From assembly GCA_947177425.1 (NCBI GenBank), contig CAMWUN010000019.1, positions 1 to 63,427 on the forward strand: 63,427 nt of DNA. Direction: 5' to 3'. This stretch comes from an uncultured bacterium (GTDB lineage Bacteria; Bacillota; Clostridia; Lachnospirales; Lachnospiraceae). A program made the translations under genes and the position numbers. This document shows, piece by piece, positions 1-7,682 of this stretch. Numbering within the stretch: position 1 is the stretch's first letter; the number at the start of each line of letters is the position of its first letter. The notes beneath the pieces were generated by a model that saw only the letters and a list, made by a program, of their open reading frames with translations, ran no database searches and was not told the DNA's origin.

Positions 1-55
1 GTAGAAGTTCTTGGCGTCCCGTCCTATGGCGGGACGTCTTTAGAACTTCTTCTCA
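1..55. repeat. 55-bp hairpin repeat, copy 1
   Basis: This 55-bp unit is repeated without change at 134-188. It is an imperfect palindrome: outer arms AGAAGTTCT and AGAACTTCT, then inner arms CGTCCCG and CGGGACG around a CCTATGG loop. It is cut by the window edge, so further copies may lie to the left. Function is unknown; the position suggests a transcript-end or REP-like element. Confidence 0.85.
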
Positions 56-76
56 TGTCAATCCAAAAAACTGTGC

Positions 77-105
77 GGAGAATGCCCGTACTTGGGGCAT
101 TCTCC
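77..105. repeat. hairpin between the two 55-bp repeats
   Basis: Perfect 11-bp stem GGAGAATGCCC / GGGCATTCTCC with a 7-base loop. A smaller perfect hairpin, GGTTCG / CGAACC (117-133), directly abuts the second 55-bp repeat. No T-tract follows, so this is not a classical intrinsic terminator. Confidence 0.7.
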
Positions 106-133
106 TGTGTGAGAAAGGTTCGCCCTGCGAACC

Positions 134-188
134 GTAGAAGTTCTTGGCGTCCCGTCCTATGGCGGGACGTCTTTAGAACTTCTTCTCA
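134..188. repeat. 55-bp hairpin repeat, copy 2
   Basis: Identical over 55 bases to 1-55. It begins two bases beyond the TAG stop of the FliK-like gene (191-193), so on the transcribed minus strand it is the first structure after that gene. It may act as a 3' end or processing signal; this is inferred from position only. Confidence 0.85.
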
Positions 189-190
189 CA

Positions 191-1885
191 CTATGCCCTT
201 GCGTCAAAAGAATATCCTGACAACATGGAAATATTTTTGTCCTGTTTCAGTATTTCCTCCATCACATTGGTATCTTCTTCCCTGTTAATAAATTCTGCTG
301 TAGCTGAATATCCCCTGCTTTCCAGCCGTTTATTCAGCTTATCTATATTCTGTGCAATAAAATCCAGTATACTGTCATCCTTTAAATAAAACTTTGTGGA
401 AACTTTCTGATTGTTCAGAGTCACATGTACATCCACGCTGCCTAAATGCTCCATATCCAGATGTAAAAGGGCGCTGACGCTTCCTTCCTTCTTTGCAAGG
501 CTTTTCTTATTGGTATAAACAAACAGTTCCCCATTGGCATTTTTCCCCTGCATCTTAAGGGGAAGCTGCACATAAGTAAACATCTGGTTCATCTGGTTCA
601 TGAAATCAATATTGCTGGTGGTGTTGGAAATGGACTTTGCCAGCGGCGTATTCTCCTTGCCAGTCTGTGAAAGAACCTGGTTTAAACGGTTAAGCTGACT
701 GTTCAGACGCTCATACAGTTTATCCACACTGCCCTCCTGTGCCACTTCCTCGGGAGTGAGCATCCACTGTCTGGTCATCTCATTTTTAAGCAGATGCTTA
801 AATTCCTTCCCCTCCAGAAGCTTATACACAGCTTCCCTGTCAGGAATATTTTCATCGGAGAGCATCTTCTCCACTTCCCCTAAAAGTTTCCTGCTACTTA
901 TCTGTCCGCTTAAAACAGCATTGGTCAGATTCCGGGGAAATCCAGCCTGCCTTAGCTGCCGCGCAAGTTCCGTGGTTTCTTCCGGAGGCAATTCGGGCAT
1001 AGCCTTTGGCATCACCTGTTCCGCCCCATTCTTCACTGGTACGTCTTTTGTGGAAGCATCCTTCGCCGTCTCTTCCAGAGCTGCCCCCAGCTTTGCCGCA
1101 TCCTTCTGTGTCTGTTGTATCTGCTGTGCCTGCCCGTTCTCCTGCCCCTGTATGGCTTCTTTCACGGTACCTTCCGCCGCCCCATCTTCCATCTCTCCGG
1201 CAAGAATTCCCAGAACTTCTTTATAAAAACCAAGCCCTTCCTCCATGTTCCCGCTTCCGGTAATTTCCTGAAAAGTCTGGGTAAAGGCTTCTGCTATATC
1301 GGACAGACTTTCTCCCAACTGGTGCTGATAGTTCTTATATGCTTCAAACTGGACAATATTTTCCGGGGTGATTGGCAGGGAAAGACGCTGCATCTGAACA
1401 AGTGTCTGTATATCTGTCTGGGGATTGGCATTAATCATGCGGTTCATCTGATACAGAGACTGCCTGTTGATGGAAAGCCCTTCCTGCATCATCGCCCGCA
1501 CCATCCCTGCGGTAACGCTGTTCTCGGGAAGCCCTGCCGCCATAAGGGCCTTGGACACATTAGGATCCTGACTGGTATTTTCAAACAAAGGTGACAGTAC
1601 AATTTTAGACGAACTGTTATGCTTTATCTGGAAAGTAAGAAGCTGGCCGGGCTGGGCCGACATATTGCCTTCCAGTTTTGCCTGTAAAAGCTGGTTCTTA
1701 CCCATGGAAATTAAAATATCGCTTCCGTTTCTAAGCAGAACTTCCCCGGACACCGACTGTCCCGGAAGCTTCCCCGCTACCGCCTCCATACCGTTTTTTA
1801 ATCCCTGTTCCAACGCCGGGGTGCTCTCCACTGCCCCCTCCGTAAAATTCTGGTTTACCTGACCTGAAAAAGATGAAAGCCGCAT
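191..1885 (-). CDS. FliK/YlqG-like protein with C-terminal hook-length-control type domain
   Basis: A 564-residue protein with no signal peptide or membrane segment. The N-terminal half is polar and Q/E/A-rich. The last about 120 residues (QLPLKMQGKNANGELFVYT onward, with a Leu-rich HLDMEHLGSVDVHV stretch) resemble the FliK/Flg_hook C-terminal fold. No flagellar genes are nearby. In Bacillus, rnhB is followed by ylqG (FliK-like) and ylqH (FlhB-like); this gene holds the ylqG position. The start at 1885 is chosen because AGGAAG precedes that ATG; a longer reading to 1963 would run back into rnhB. The family assignment rests on the C-terminal pattern and synteny; the function is unknown. Confidence 0.65.
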   Translation of the reverse strand: MRLSSFSGQVNQNFTEGAVESTPALEQGLKNGMEAVAGKLPGQSVSGEVLLRNGSDILISMGKNQLLQAKLEGNMSAQPGQLLTFQIKHNSSSKIVLSPLFENTSQDPNVSKALMAAGLPENSVTAGMVRAMMQEGLSINRQSLYQMNRMINANPQTDIQTLVQMQRLSLPITPENIVQFEAYKNYQHQLGESLSDIAEAFTQTFQEITGSGNMEEGLGFYKEVLGILAGEMEDGAAEGTVKEAIQGQENGQAQQIQQTQKDAAKLGAALEETAKDASTKDVPVKNGAEQVMPKAMPELPPEETTELARQLRQAGFPRNLTNAVLSGQISSRKLLGEVEKMLSDENIPDREAVYKLLEGKEFKHLLKNEMTRQWMLTPEEVAQEGSVDKLYERLNSQLNRLNQVLSQTGKENTPLAKSISNTTSNIDFMNQMNQMFTYVQLPLKMQGKNANGELFVYTNKKSLAKKEGSVSALLHLDMEHLGSVDVHVTLNNQKVSTKFYLKDDSILDFIAQNIDKLNKRLESRGYSATAEFINREEDTNVMEEILKQDKNISMLSGYSFDARA

Positions 1886-1916
1886 GTATCTTCCTTTCCG
1901 CTTCCTATAATCGCTT

Positions 1917-2672
1917 TTATAAATTTTTAATGAAGCTTCTCCTGTGAATGGGTGTGGGGCCAAACCTGTGAAGGGCCTCTATATGGGCCTTTGCACCGTA
2001 TCCTTTATTGGAGGCAAAGCCATATTCCGGGTAAACGGCATCATACTTCACCATCAGACGGTCCCTTGTTACTTTGGCAATAATGCTGGCTGCTGCAATG
2101 GAGATGCTTTTGGCATCCCCCTTAACAATCGGCACCTGTTTTATCCCGATGCCGGGTATGGTGACAGCGTCGTTCAGCAGAAGGTACGGCTGTGGATTCA
2201 GCTTATCTATGGCCTTCCTCATTGCCTCATAGGTAGCGTTTAAAATATTGACTTCATCGATCCGTTTAGGGGAGACAAACCCTACCTCAGCCGCCACCGC
2301 TTTCTCCATAATCACATCATATAACTCTTCTCTTTTTTTTTCGGTCAATTGCTTGGAATCATTAAGATATAAAATGTCACAATCTACAGGCAGTATCACT
2401 GCCCCTGCCACTACCGGCCCGGCCAAAGGCCCTCTTCCCACTTCATCAATGCCGCAGATATACGAAAAGGAACTGTATTTTTTCTCAAATTCCTTCATCC
2501 TTTCTGTACGTTCCAGTTCCTTTTCATAAGCTTCCAGCTTCTTTGCCGCCTTTTCCACAAGAAGTGTAACGCCATGACGTAAATCCTTGCTGTATGTATT
2601 TATAAAAGCAGGCAGCTCATTTATTCCGGCTGCCTGTAATATATTTTTTATTTCACTTATCTTCTGTTCCAT
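1917..2672 (-). CDS. rnhB: Ribonuclease HII
   Basis: Cytoplasmic endonuclease that cuts the RNA strand of RNA-DNA hybrids and removes single ribonucleotides from DNA. The catalytic core begins at about residue 71 with YICGIDEVGRGPLAGP, which supplies the first acidic pair (D76, E77) and the GRG motif of type 2 RNases H; further conserved acids lie in LLLND (about D168) and KVTRDR (about D207). The roughly 65 residues before the core form a charged helical extension, common in Clostridia. It sits between lepB and the FliK-like gene in the conserved rplS-rbgA-rnhB order. Confidence 0.95.
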   Translation of the reverse strand: MEQKISEIKNILQAAGINELPAFINTYSKDLRHGVTLLVEKAAKKLEAYEKELERTERMKEFEKKYSSFSYICGIDEVGRGPLAGPVVAGAVILPVDCDILYLNDSKQLTEKKREELYDVIMEKAVAAEVGFVSPKRIDEVNILNATYEAMRKAIDKLNPQPYLLLNDAVTIPGIGIKQVPIVKGDAKSISIAAASIIAKVTRDRLMVKYDAVYPEYGFASNKGYGAKAHIEALHRFGPTPIHRRSFIKNL

Positions 2673-2718
2673 TTCTATGCCTTTTCTTTCCTGCGTAAAA
2701 ATATATGTAACTTTACAG

Positions 2719-3258
2719 CTACTGATGCCTTATCATGCCAATTTCGCTTAAAGGCCAGATTCTTACCCATGCCTTTCCGATAAACTCGTCCCGGTGAATA
2801 TTCCCCACTACCGGATCACGGCTGTCGGAACTGTTATTCCTGTTGTCCCCCATGACAAAATACTCATCCTCCCCCAGCGTGATAGGTTCAGAAGCCCGCC
2901 CCGGGTCTTTGATTTTTTCTTTACCGTAGGACTCCGCCAGGACTTCCCCGTTTATATAAATATTTCCTTCATCGTCAATACGTATCGTTTCGCCCGGCAA
3001 ACCGATGATTCTTTTGATATAATATGTTTTCTCAGCATACCGGAAAGGAAATACAATAATATCAAAGCGCTGAGGTTCCTGAAACCTGTAAGAAATTTTA
3101 TCAACAATGAGATTATCCCCGTCGCTTAACATAGGCGACATAGAACTGCCTATTACCTTCGTCCGCTGCCCTACATAAGTCACCACCAGCAAAGTCAGCA
3201 CCAGCACGATTAACAGGTATACACTTGTACTTAATATTTCTTTTAATGCTTTATTCAC
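2719..3258 (-). CDS. lepB: Signal peptidase I (first copy)
   Basis: Membrane-bound serine protease that removes signal peptides from exported proteins. One N-terminal membrane helix (about residues 12-30) is followed by SSMSPML with the catalytic Ser and KRIIGLPGE with the catalytic Lys; GDNRNNSSDSR is the conserved box E. About 179 residues, the Gram-positive size. The start is taken as GTG at 3258: its GTGA overlaps the rbgA stop and GGAGG lies 7 bases upstream. The alternative GTG at 3264 touches that SD. A second lepB lies on the other side of rbgA. Confidence 0.93.
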   Translation of the reverse strand: MNKALKEILSTSVYLLIVLVLTLLVVTYVGQRTKVIGSSMSPMLSDGDNLIVDKISYRFQEPQRFDIIVFPFRYAEKTYYIKRIIGLPGETIRIDDEGNIYINGEVLAESYGKEKIKDPGRASEPITLGEDEYFVMGDNRNNSSDSRDPVVGNIHRDEFIGKAWVRIWPLSEIGMIRHQ

Positions 3259-4106
3259 TGCCACTCCTCCGGATGCTCTAATGTAATTCTTCCAATTTTG
3301 CCGCTCCTGAAATCCTCCAGGACCATATTGGATGCCCTTGTAATATCGGGGGTCTGTCCCTTTTTAAAGCAATGCCTGCTGATACAGATTTCTTCCAGTA
3401 TCCGGTAAGCATCCTCCTGTGTATTTATCTGGTAACGTTCCTTTAAAAGTTCAGGATAATTCTGTACAAGGTAAGCGATGACTGACGCCGCCAGTTCTTC
3501 CACCTGTAAAATCTCATCGTTAATGGATCCAATCATGGCAAGTCTCTCCCCCGCCCGCTGGTCTTCAAACTTGGGCCACAAAATACCGGGGGTATCTAAA
3601 AGTTCAAGGTTCTTTCCAAGGCGGATCCACTGTTTCCCCTTCGTCACCCCTGGCTTATTCCCGGTCCTGGTACAGGCTCTCCCTGCAAAAGAATTGATAA
3701 ATGTTGACTTTCCCACGTTAGGAATCCCGGCCACCATGGCACGCACTGGCCTTGCAATAATTCCACGCTTTCTGTCCCTCTCTATCTTTTCCCGGCAGGC
3801 TTCCTGCACAAGGGGCTGGATATTTTTTATCCCTGCCCCGGTTCTTGCGTTCATCTCCAGCGAAAACCAGCCTTTTTGTTTAAAATAATCTTTCCATGCA
3901 GCGTTACAGCCTGCATCCGCCAGATCCGATTTATTTAAAAGGATAATCCTTGATTTATTACGGCCTATCTCATCAATATCTGGATTACGGCTGCTCATAG
4001 GCGCCCTTGCATCCACCAGTTCTATGATTAAATCCACCAGTTTACTGTCTTCCTGCATCATCCGCCGGGCTTTTGCCATATGCCCCGGATACCATTGATA
4101 ATTCAT
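3255..4106 (-). CDS. rbgA: Ribosome biogenesis GTPase A (RbgA/YlqF)
   Basis: GTPase needed for late assembly of the 50S subunit. The G motifs are circularly permuted: NKSD (G4) comes before GIPNVGKST (G1/P-loop), and DTPG (G3) follows. The N-terminal YPGHMAKA motif is typical of the YlqF family, and the C-terminal roughly 90 residues match its RNA-binding tail. Length 283 is normal. AAGGAG precedes the ATG. It is framed by two lepB genes, as sip genes are found near rbgA in other Firmicutes, and its stop overlaps the next gene by four bases. Confidence 0.96.
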   Translation of the reverse strand: MNYQWYPGHMAKARRMMQEDSKLVDLIIELVDARAPMSSRNPDIDEIGRNKSRIILLNKSDLADAGCNAAWKDYFKQKGWFSLEMNARTGAGIKNIQPLVQEACREKIERDRKRGIIARPVRAMVAGIPNVGKSTFINSFAGRACTRTGNKPGVTKGKQWIRLGKNLELLDTPGILWPKFEDQRAGERLAMIGSINDEILQVEELAASVIAYLVQNYPELLKERYQINTQEDAYRILEEICISRHCFKKGQTPDITRASNMVLEDFRSGKIGRITLEHPEEWQ

Positions 4107-4120
4107 TTTCCTGCTCCTTC

Positions 4121-4705
4121 TTACTTAATCAGTCCCATGCTTTCCCCTCCAATGCCGAAGCGGAACCATGCCCTGCCTGTGATCATGCTTTTACTGACCG
4201 GTCCGATATTGCCTGAGCGGCTGTCTTCGCTGACATTGCGATTATCCCCCATGACAAAATACTCGTCATTTTCCAACAGGATTTCATTCTCCGCTATGCC
4301 TGCATCTACAATTTTATCATAAGTTTCCCCTTCTTCCAGAGGCTCGCCGTTTATGTAAAGATAACCGCCGATAATCTGTATTCTCTCCCCCGGCAGCCCC
4401 ACCACCCGCTTTAAATAGTGATGGGAATTTGGATTGCCGTTAGGAAGAAAAGCAACCACGTCCCCCCGCTTTGGGGACATCATTTTATACACAAAACGGT
4501 TAATCAGCACCTCCTGCCCATTATACAGCGTCGGCTCCATGGACACCCCTATCATACTGATTTTCAGTCCCACTGCAAATACAATAACAAATGCAACCAG
4601 AACAGCCGCAAAGCAATAGAAAAGGGTGACGAATATTTCCCTCACCATTTCCTTGCTGAATCGTTTCTTCTTTTCGTAAAAAGTCAGTCCCTTATGCTTT
4701 GCCAT
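4121..4705 (-). CDS. lepB: Signal peptidase I (second copy)
   Basis: A second type I signal peptidase, 194 residues, with one N-terminal membrane helix (about 24-45). GVSMEPTL carries the catalytic Ser, YLKRVVGLPGE the catalytic Lys, and GDNRNVSEDSR is box E. It has a basic N-terminus (KKKRFSK) and is clearly diverged from the 2719-3258 copy, so the two are not a recent duplication. Two signal peptidases separated by one GTPase gene suggest different client sets, as with Bacillus SipS/SipT; which clients is not visible. The stop lies 14 bases before rbgA. Confidence 0.94.
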   Translation of the reverse strand: MAKHKGLTFYEKKKRFSKEMVREIFVTLFYCFAAVLVAFVIVFAVGLKISMIGVSMEPTLYNGQEVLINRFVYKMMSPKRGDVVAFLPNGNPNSHHYLKRVVGLPGERIQIIGGYLYINGEPLEEGETYDKIVDAGIAENEILLENDEYFVMGDNRNVSEDSRSGNIGPVSKSMITGRAWFRFGIGGESMGLIK

Positions 4706-4786
4706 AAATTCGTTTCCTGCCTGTGCCTGTGCGGCTTTGCCTTATTTCCGTCTGTACCAGACTTATTCTACCACATTTTCCTGTAT

Positions 4787-4891
4787 AACAAACGCTTCCA
4801 CGCTTCGCGAGTCAGCTTATTAACAAACGCTTCCGCGCTTCGCGAGTCAGCTTATTAACAAACGCTTCCGCGCTTCGCGAGTCAGCTTATT
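4787..4891. repeat. Three tandem 35-bp repeats (CGCTTCGCG...CAGCTTATT family)
   Basis: Three units at 4787-4821, 4822-4856 and 4857-4891 differ by a single base. Each runs AACAAACGCTTCC, then a GCGCTTCGC core, then GAGTCAGCTTATT. Each can fold weakly (GCG CTT CGC; GCT...AGC). Related single copies lie at 24144-24165, 47162-47197 and 54801-54837. Units touch one another, so this is not a CRISPR array. Confidence 0.85.
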
Positions 4892-4898
4892 GTAAGAA

Positions 4899-4926
4899 AA
4901 GGACAACCGATTGACCGGCTGTCCTT
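4899..4926 (-). terminator. Intrinsic terminator after rplS
   Basis: Stem AAGGACA / TGTCCTT with inner CCG/CGG pairing. On the minus strand it is followed by TTTTCTT. It lies 14 bases downstream of the rplS stop. Confidence 0.75.
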
Positions 4927-4939
4927 CCATTCTGCTTTA

Positions 4940-5284
4940 TTATCTCAAAATTTCTTTTACTTTGGCTTTCTTGCCCACACGGTCTCTTAAGTAGTTCAGT
5001 TTTGCCCTTCTGACTTTACCTCTGCGGACTACCTCGATCTTCTCAACATTGGGAGAATATACAGGCCATGTCTTTTCAACGCCTACACCGTTTGAGGACT
5101 TCCTTACGGTAAAAGTCTCTCTTGCGCCTGTTCCCTGTCTCTTTAAAACCACGCCTTCAAAGACCTGTACCCTCTCGCGGTTTCCTTCCTTAATCTTGCC
5201 ATATACCTTGATGGTATCGCCTACATGAAACTCCGTAACTTCTCTAAGCTGTTCATCTTCAATGCTCTTAATAATGTCGTTCAT
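4940..5284 (-). CDS. rplS: 50S ribosomal protein L19
   Basis: Structural protein of the large subunit at the 30S-50S interface. The full 114-residue family pattern is present, including [29 protein letters not shown] and a C-terminal basic tail ([15 protein letters not shown]). The ATG at 5284 is used because GGAGG lies 6 bases upstream; the TTG two codons earlier overlaps that SD region. It follows trmD in the conserved rpsP-rimM-trmD-rplS order and ends at a terminator. Confidence 0.98.
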   Translation of the reverse strand: MNDIIKSIEDEQLREVTEFHVGDTIKVYGKIKEGNRERVQVFEGVVLKRQGTGARETFTVRKSSNGVGVEKTWPVYSPNVEKIEVVRRGKVRRAKLNYLRDRVGKKAKVKEILR

Positions 5285-5417
5285 TTCCAACCTCCATATG
5301 GTAAACTCATCAGATGTTCTTAATACATGCGTAACAGAGGACCATCATAATTTCGCAACATTAATAATTTATCACATAGTGGAGGAAATTGCAAGCAAAA
5401 TTTAAAATCAGGGTTCA

Positions 5418-5447
5418 GCATGTTACTGGTCACGAAGTGAACAGTAA
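5418..5447. repeat. Dispersed palindrome, GTTACTGGTCACG family, copy 1
   Basis: Near-perfect inverted repeat TTACTGGTCAC / GTGAACAGTAA (10 of 11 pairs) preceded by GCA. It lies three bases beyond the trmD stop. Other copies: 11633-11663, 27503-27533, 47301-47330. Confidence 0.8.
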
Positions 5448-5449
5448 AT

Positions 5450-6235
5450 TCAGCGGTTTTCACAAACCCACTTTTCATATAAATCGGGCCTTATTTCTTT
5501 TGTTCGTATTATTGACTGTTCCAGCCGCCATTCATCTACCTTTTTGTGATCGCCGGACAAAAGTATTTCCGGCACACTTTTTTCATGCCACACTGCGGGC
5601 CTTGAATACTGGGGATACTCCAGCAAATAATTGCTAAAGCTCTCCGTCTCACCGGAATCCTTATTGCTCAAAACCCCTGGCACCATTCTGGCAATAGCAT
5701 CAATCATCACCATGGCAGGCAGTTCCCCGCCTGTCAGGACATAATCGCCGATAGACACATAGTCTGTGACAATCTCCTCCAGCACTCTCTCGTCAATCCC
5801 TTCATAATGGCCGCAGAGGAAAATCAAATCCTCCTCCTTCGCCAGTTCCCGCGCCATATTCTGATGAAAAGTCCGCCCCTGGGGAGTAACATAAATCACT
5901 CTGGCCGATTTACCGCTTTGCCCGGATATCCCGCCAGATTCGATTCCCCTGTCCCCATCCTCTGTGATATTTTTCTCCCCATCTTTACTTTTACGTTCTT
6001 CAATTTTATCAGAAACAGCTTTCCACGCATCATAAACGGGCTGCGCCTGCATCAGCATGCCTGCACCGCCCCCGTACGTATAATCATCCACCTTTTTGTG
6101 TTTACTTATTGTGTAGTCCCTGATGTTAACTGTTTCCAGAGAAATGATACCGCCAGCAAGAGCCCTGCCAATGATGCTGGTATCAAGTCCCTGCCTTATC
6201 ATTTCCGGAAACAGTGTAAGTACATGAAAATTCAA
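5450..6235 (-). CDS. trmD: tRNA (guanine-37-N1)-methyltransferase
   Basis: SPOUT-class enzyme that methylates G37 next to the anticodon and so prevents +1 frameshifting. Visible motifs are FHVLTLFPEM at the start, the YGGGAGMLMQ loop, LCGHYEGIDERV and the SIGDYVLTGGELPAMV knot. About 261 residues. A charged insert of roughly 30 residues (around ERKSKDGEKNITEDGD) separates the first domain from VIYVTPQG. The start is a TTG at 6235, placed where the family begins, with GGGAGC upstream; the longer reading to 6280 adds an unrelated Cys-rich tail. Confidence 0.95.
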   Translation of the reverse strand: MNFHVLTLFPEMIRQGLDTSIIGRALAGGIISLETVNIRDYTISKHKKVDDYTYGGGAGMLMQAQPVYDAWKAVSDKIEERKSKDGEKNITEDGDRGIESGGISGQSGKSARVIYVTPQGRTFHQNMARELAKEEDLIFLCGHYEGIDERVLEEIVTDYVSIGDYVLTGGELPAMVMIDAIARMVPGVLSNKDSGETESFSNYLLEYPQYSRPAVWHEKSVPEILLSGDHKKVDEWRLEQSIIRTKEIRPDLYEKWVCENR

Positions 6236-6284
6236 CTTTCCTGCTCCCTTATCTTTTCCACACAGACAACAAATCTGCAAATAG

Positions 6285-6794
6285 TTAATCTAACAATCCC
6301 TCAAGCACATGTATCTTCATGGCGCCTTCCTCCAGATTCACATCCAGCACACACTCCCTGATTGCCGGAAGCAGAAGTTCCCGGCCGTCCTCCAGCCCAA
6401 TCACATAAACGTCATTTGCGCCTGTCTGTATCACATCCTTCAGCCGCCCTTTTAAAGAGCCATCCTCCGACAAGACGCGCACTCCAATCAGGTCTGCAAT
6501 AAAATATTCGTCCTTTTTAAGTTTCACTGCATTTTCCCTTGTGACAAAAAGGCTCTTCCCTTTATATCTCTCAACATCGTTGATATTGTCAAATTCTTTA
6601 AATTTCAATATGGCAAACTGCTTAAAAAACTTTACGGACTCTATATTTAAAGTGAGCATATCTTTCTCCGTATCAAGCAGCACTGTTTTCAATTTTTTAA
6701 AACGGTTTACATCGTCTGTGGTAGGAAATACCTTGACTTCCCCCCTTACGCCGTGGGTTGATGCGATAATCCCCACTTTTAACACTTCTTCCAT
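6285..6794 (-). CDS. rimM: Ribosome maturation factor RimM
   Basis: Assembly factor for the 30S head that binds S19. The protein has 169 residues, with the RimM N-terminal beta-barrel signature (VGIIASTHGVRGEVKVFP) and a C-terminal PRC-barrel (EYFIADLIGVRV ... LLLPAIRECVLDVN). The start ATG follows GAGGACGCAGG. It is separated from khpA by about 195 bases that carry a hairpin (6823-6859). Confidence 0.97.
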   Translation of the reverse strand: MEEVLKVGIIASTHGVRGEVKVFPTTDDVNRFKKLKTVLLDTEKDMLTLNIESVKFFKQFAILKFKEFDNINDVERYKGKSLFVTRENAVKLKKDEYFIADLIGVRVLSEDGSLKGRLKDVIQTGANDVYVIGLEDGRELLLPAIRECVLDVNLEEGAMKIHVLEGLLD

Positions 6795-6822
6795 CCTGCG
6801 TCCTCATTCCCTTTAGAGTAAT

Positions 6823-6859
6823 AAAGGATGTTCCCGCATAAAACGAAAGAACATCCTTT
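6823..6859. terminator. Hairpin between khpA and rimM
   Basis: Perfect 11-bp stem AAAGGATGTTC / GAACATCCTTT with a 15-base loop. T residues follow on the plus side and a weaker TTTATT follows on the minus side. In the middle of an otherwise tight operon it could be an attenuator that lowers rimM-trmD-rplS expression relative to rpsP. Confidence 0.5.
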
Positions 6860-6989
6860 TATCTGTCGTCAAACGCCGTCATATTCCATAAGCCGCCTTA
6901 TTCCCACAGGCAGAGGGCCAGGCAGACATTCCTGCATATACAAACATTGTTTGACCTATTTGACTGATACCAAAATACATGTTTCCGGT

Positions 6990-7217
6990 TCAGACGATTT
7001 CCACGTCTACCTTCTGATTTTCCCTTGATGAAGCTGCTTTGACCACGGAACGGATTGCCTTTGCAATTCTTCCCTGCTTTCCGATTACCTTTCCCATATC
7101 GGATGCAGCCACATGAAGTTCAATAGTAATATGCTTGCCTTCCTCCTTCTGGGTAACTACCACCTCATCCGGATGTTCAACAAGCGCTTTTGCAATTATT
7201 TCAACTAATTCCTTCAT
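6990..7217 (-). CDS. khpA: KH-domain RNA-binding protein KhpA (YlqC)
   Basis: Small (75-residue) single-KH protein. The RNA-binding GKQGRIAKAIR segment is the GxxG-type loop, here with Lys and Gln between the glycines. In other Firmicutes KhpA pairs with KhpB and affects cell length and translation. GGAGG lies 6 bases before the ATG. It is directly downstream of rpsP as in Bacillus and Streptococcus. Confidence 0.93.
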   Translation of the reverse strand: MKELVEIIAKALVEHPDEVVVTQKEEGKHITIELHVAASDMGKVIGKQGRIAKAIRSVVKAASSRENQKVDVEIV

Positions 7218-7248
7218 CGTACACCTCCAAAAGGTTTGTCAACTATTC

Positions 7249-7494
7249 CTATTTTTCAATGCCTGCCTGCTTGAAAATCTTGCTGACAACTTCTGTAGGC
7301 TGAGCGCCGTTTGCGAGCCATTTCTTAGCCAGTTCCTCATTTACATGAAAAGTGCTGGGATCTGTCTTGGGGTCATAAGTTCCGATTTCCTCGATACATT
7401 TTCCATCTCTGGGAGATCTGGAGTCTGCCACAACGATTCTATAGAAAGGAGCTTTCTTCTGACCCATTCTTCTTAATCTGATTTTTACTGCCAT
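7249..7494 (-). CDS. rpsP: 30S ribosomal protein S16
   Basis: Small-subunit protein of 81 residues, full length, with the typical opening [20 protein letters not shown] and [23 protein letters not shown] precedes the ATG. It heads the rpsP-khpA-rimM-trmD-rplS run. The 188 bases between it and ffh (7495-7682) show no further gene or strong hairpin. Confidence 0.98.
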   Translation of the reverse strand: MAVKIRLRRMGQKKAPFYRIVVADSRSPRDGKCIEEIGTYDPKTDPSTFHVNEELAKKWLANGAQPTEVVSKIFKQAGIEK

Positions 7495-7682
7495 GTTCTT
7501 TCACCTCCGTGATAAAAAATTAAAATTTAAATTTATTATGAAAAGAAACATATATCCCACAAAGGCTGTTTACTGCCATGGGAACTGTCTCCATTTTCAA
7601 CTAAATCTCTGTTGCATTGCCTTTGCCTGCGCATTGGCCAGTATATGCGTAAACGTCTCCCTCCTGGCTTTGCAAGGGTGGA

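Noticed and set aside
191-1885. Evidence for a flagellar gene cluster
   Set aside because: Only one FliK-like domain is present, in the position of Bacillus ylqG; no other flagellar genes lie in the window.
4706-4939. Insertion sequence end or attachment site at the 35-bp tandem repeats
   Set aside because: No transposase, target-site duplication or integrase is present; a repeat element is the simpler reading.
7495-7682. Small RNA gene between rpsP and ffh
   Set aside because: No promoter, conserved hairpin or terminator could be found in this stretch.
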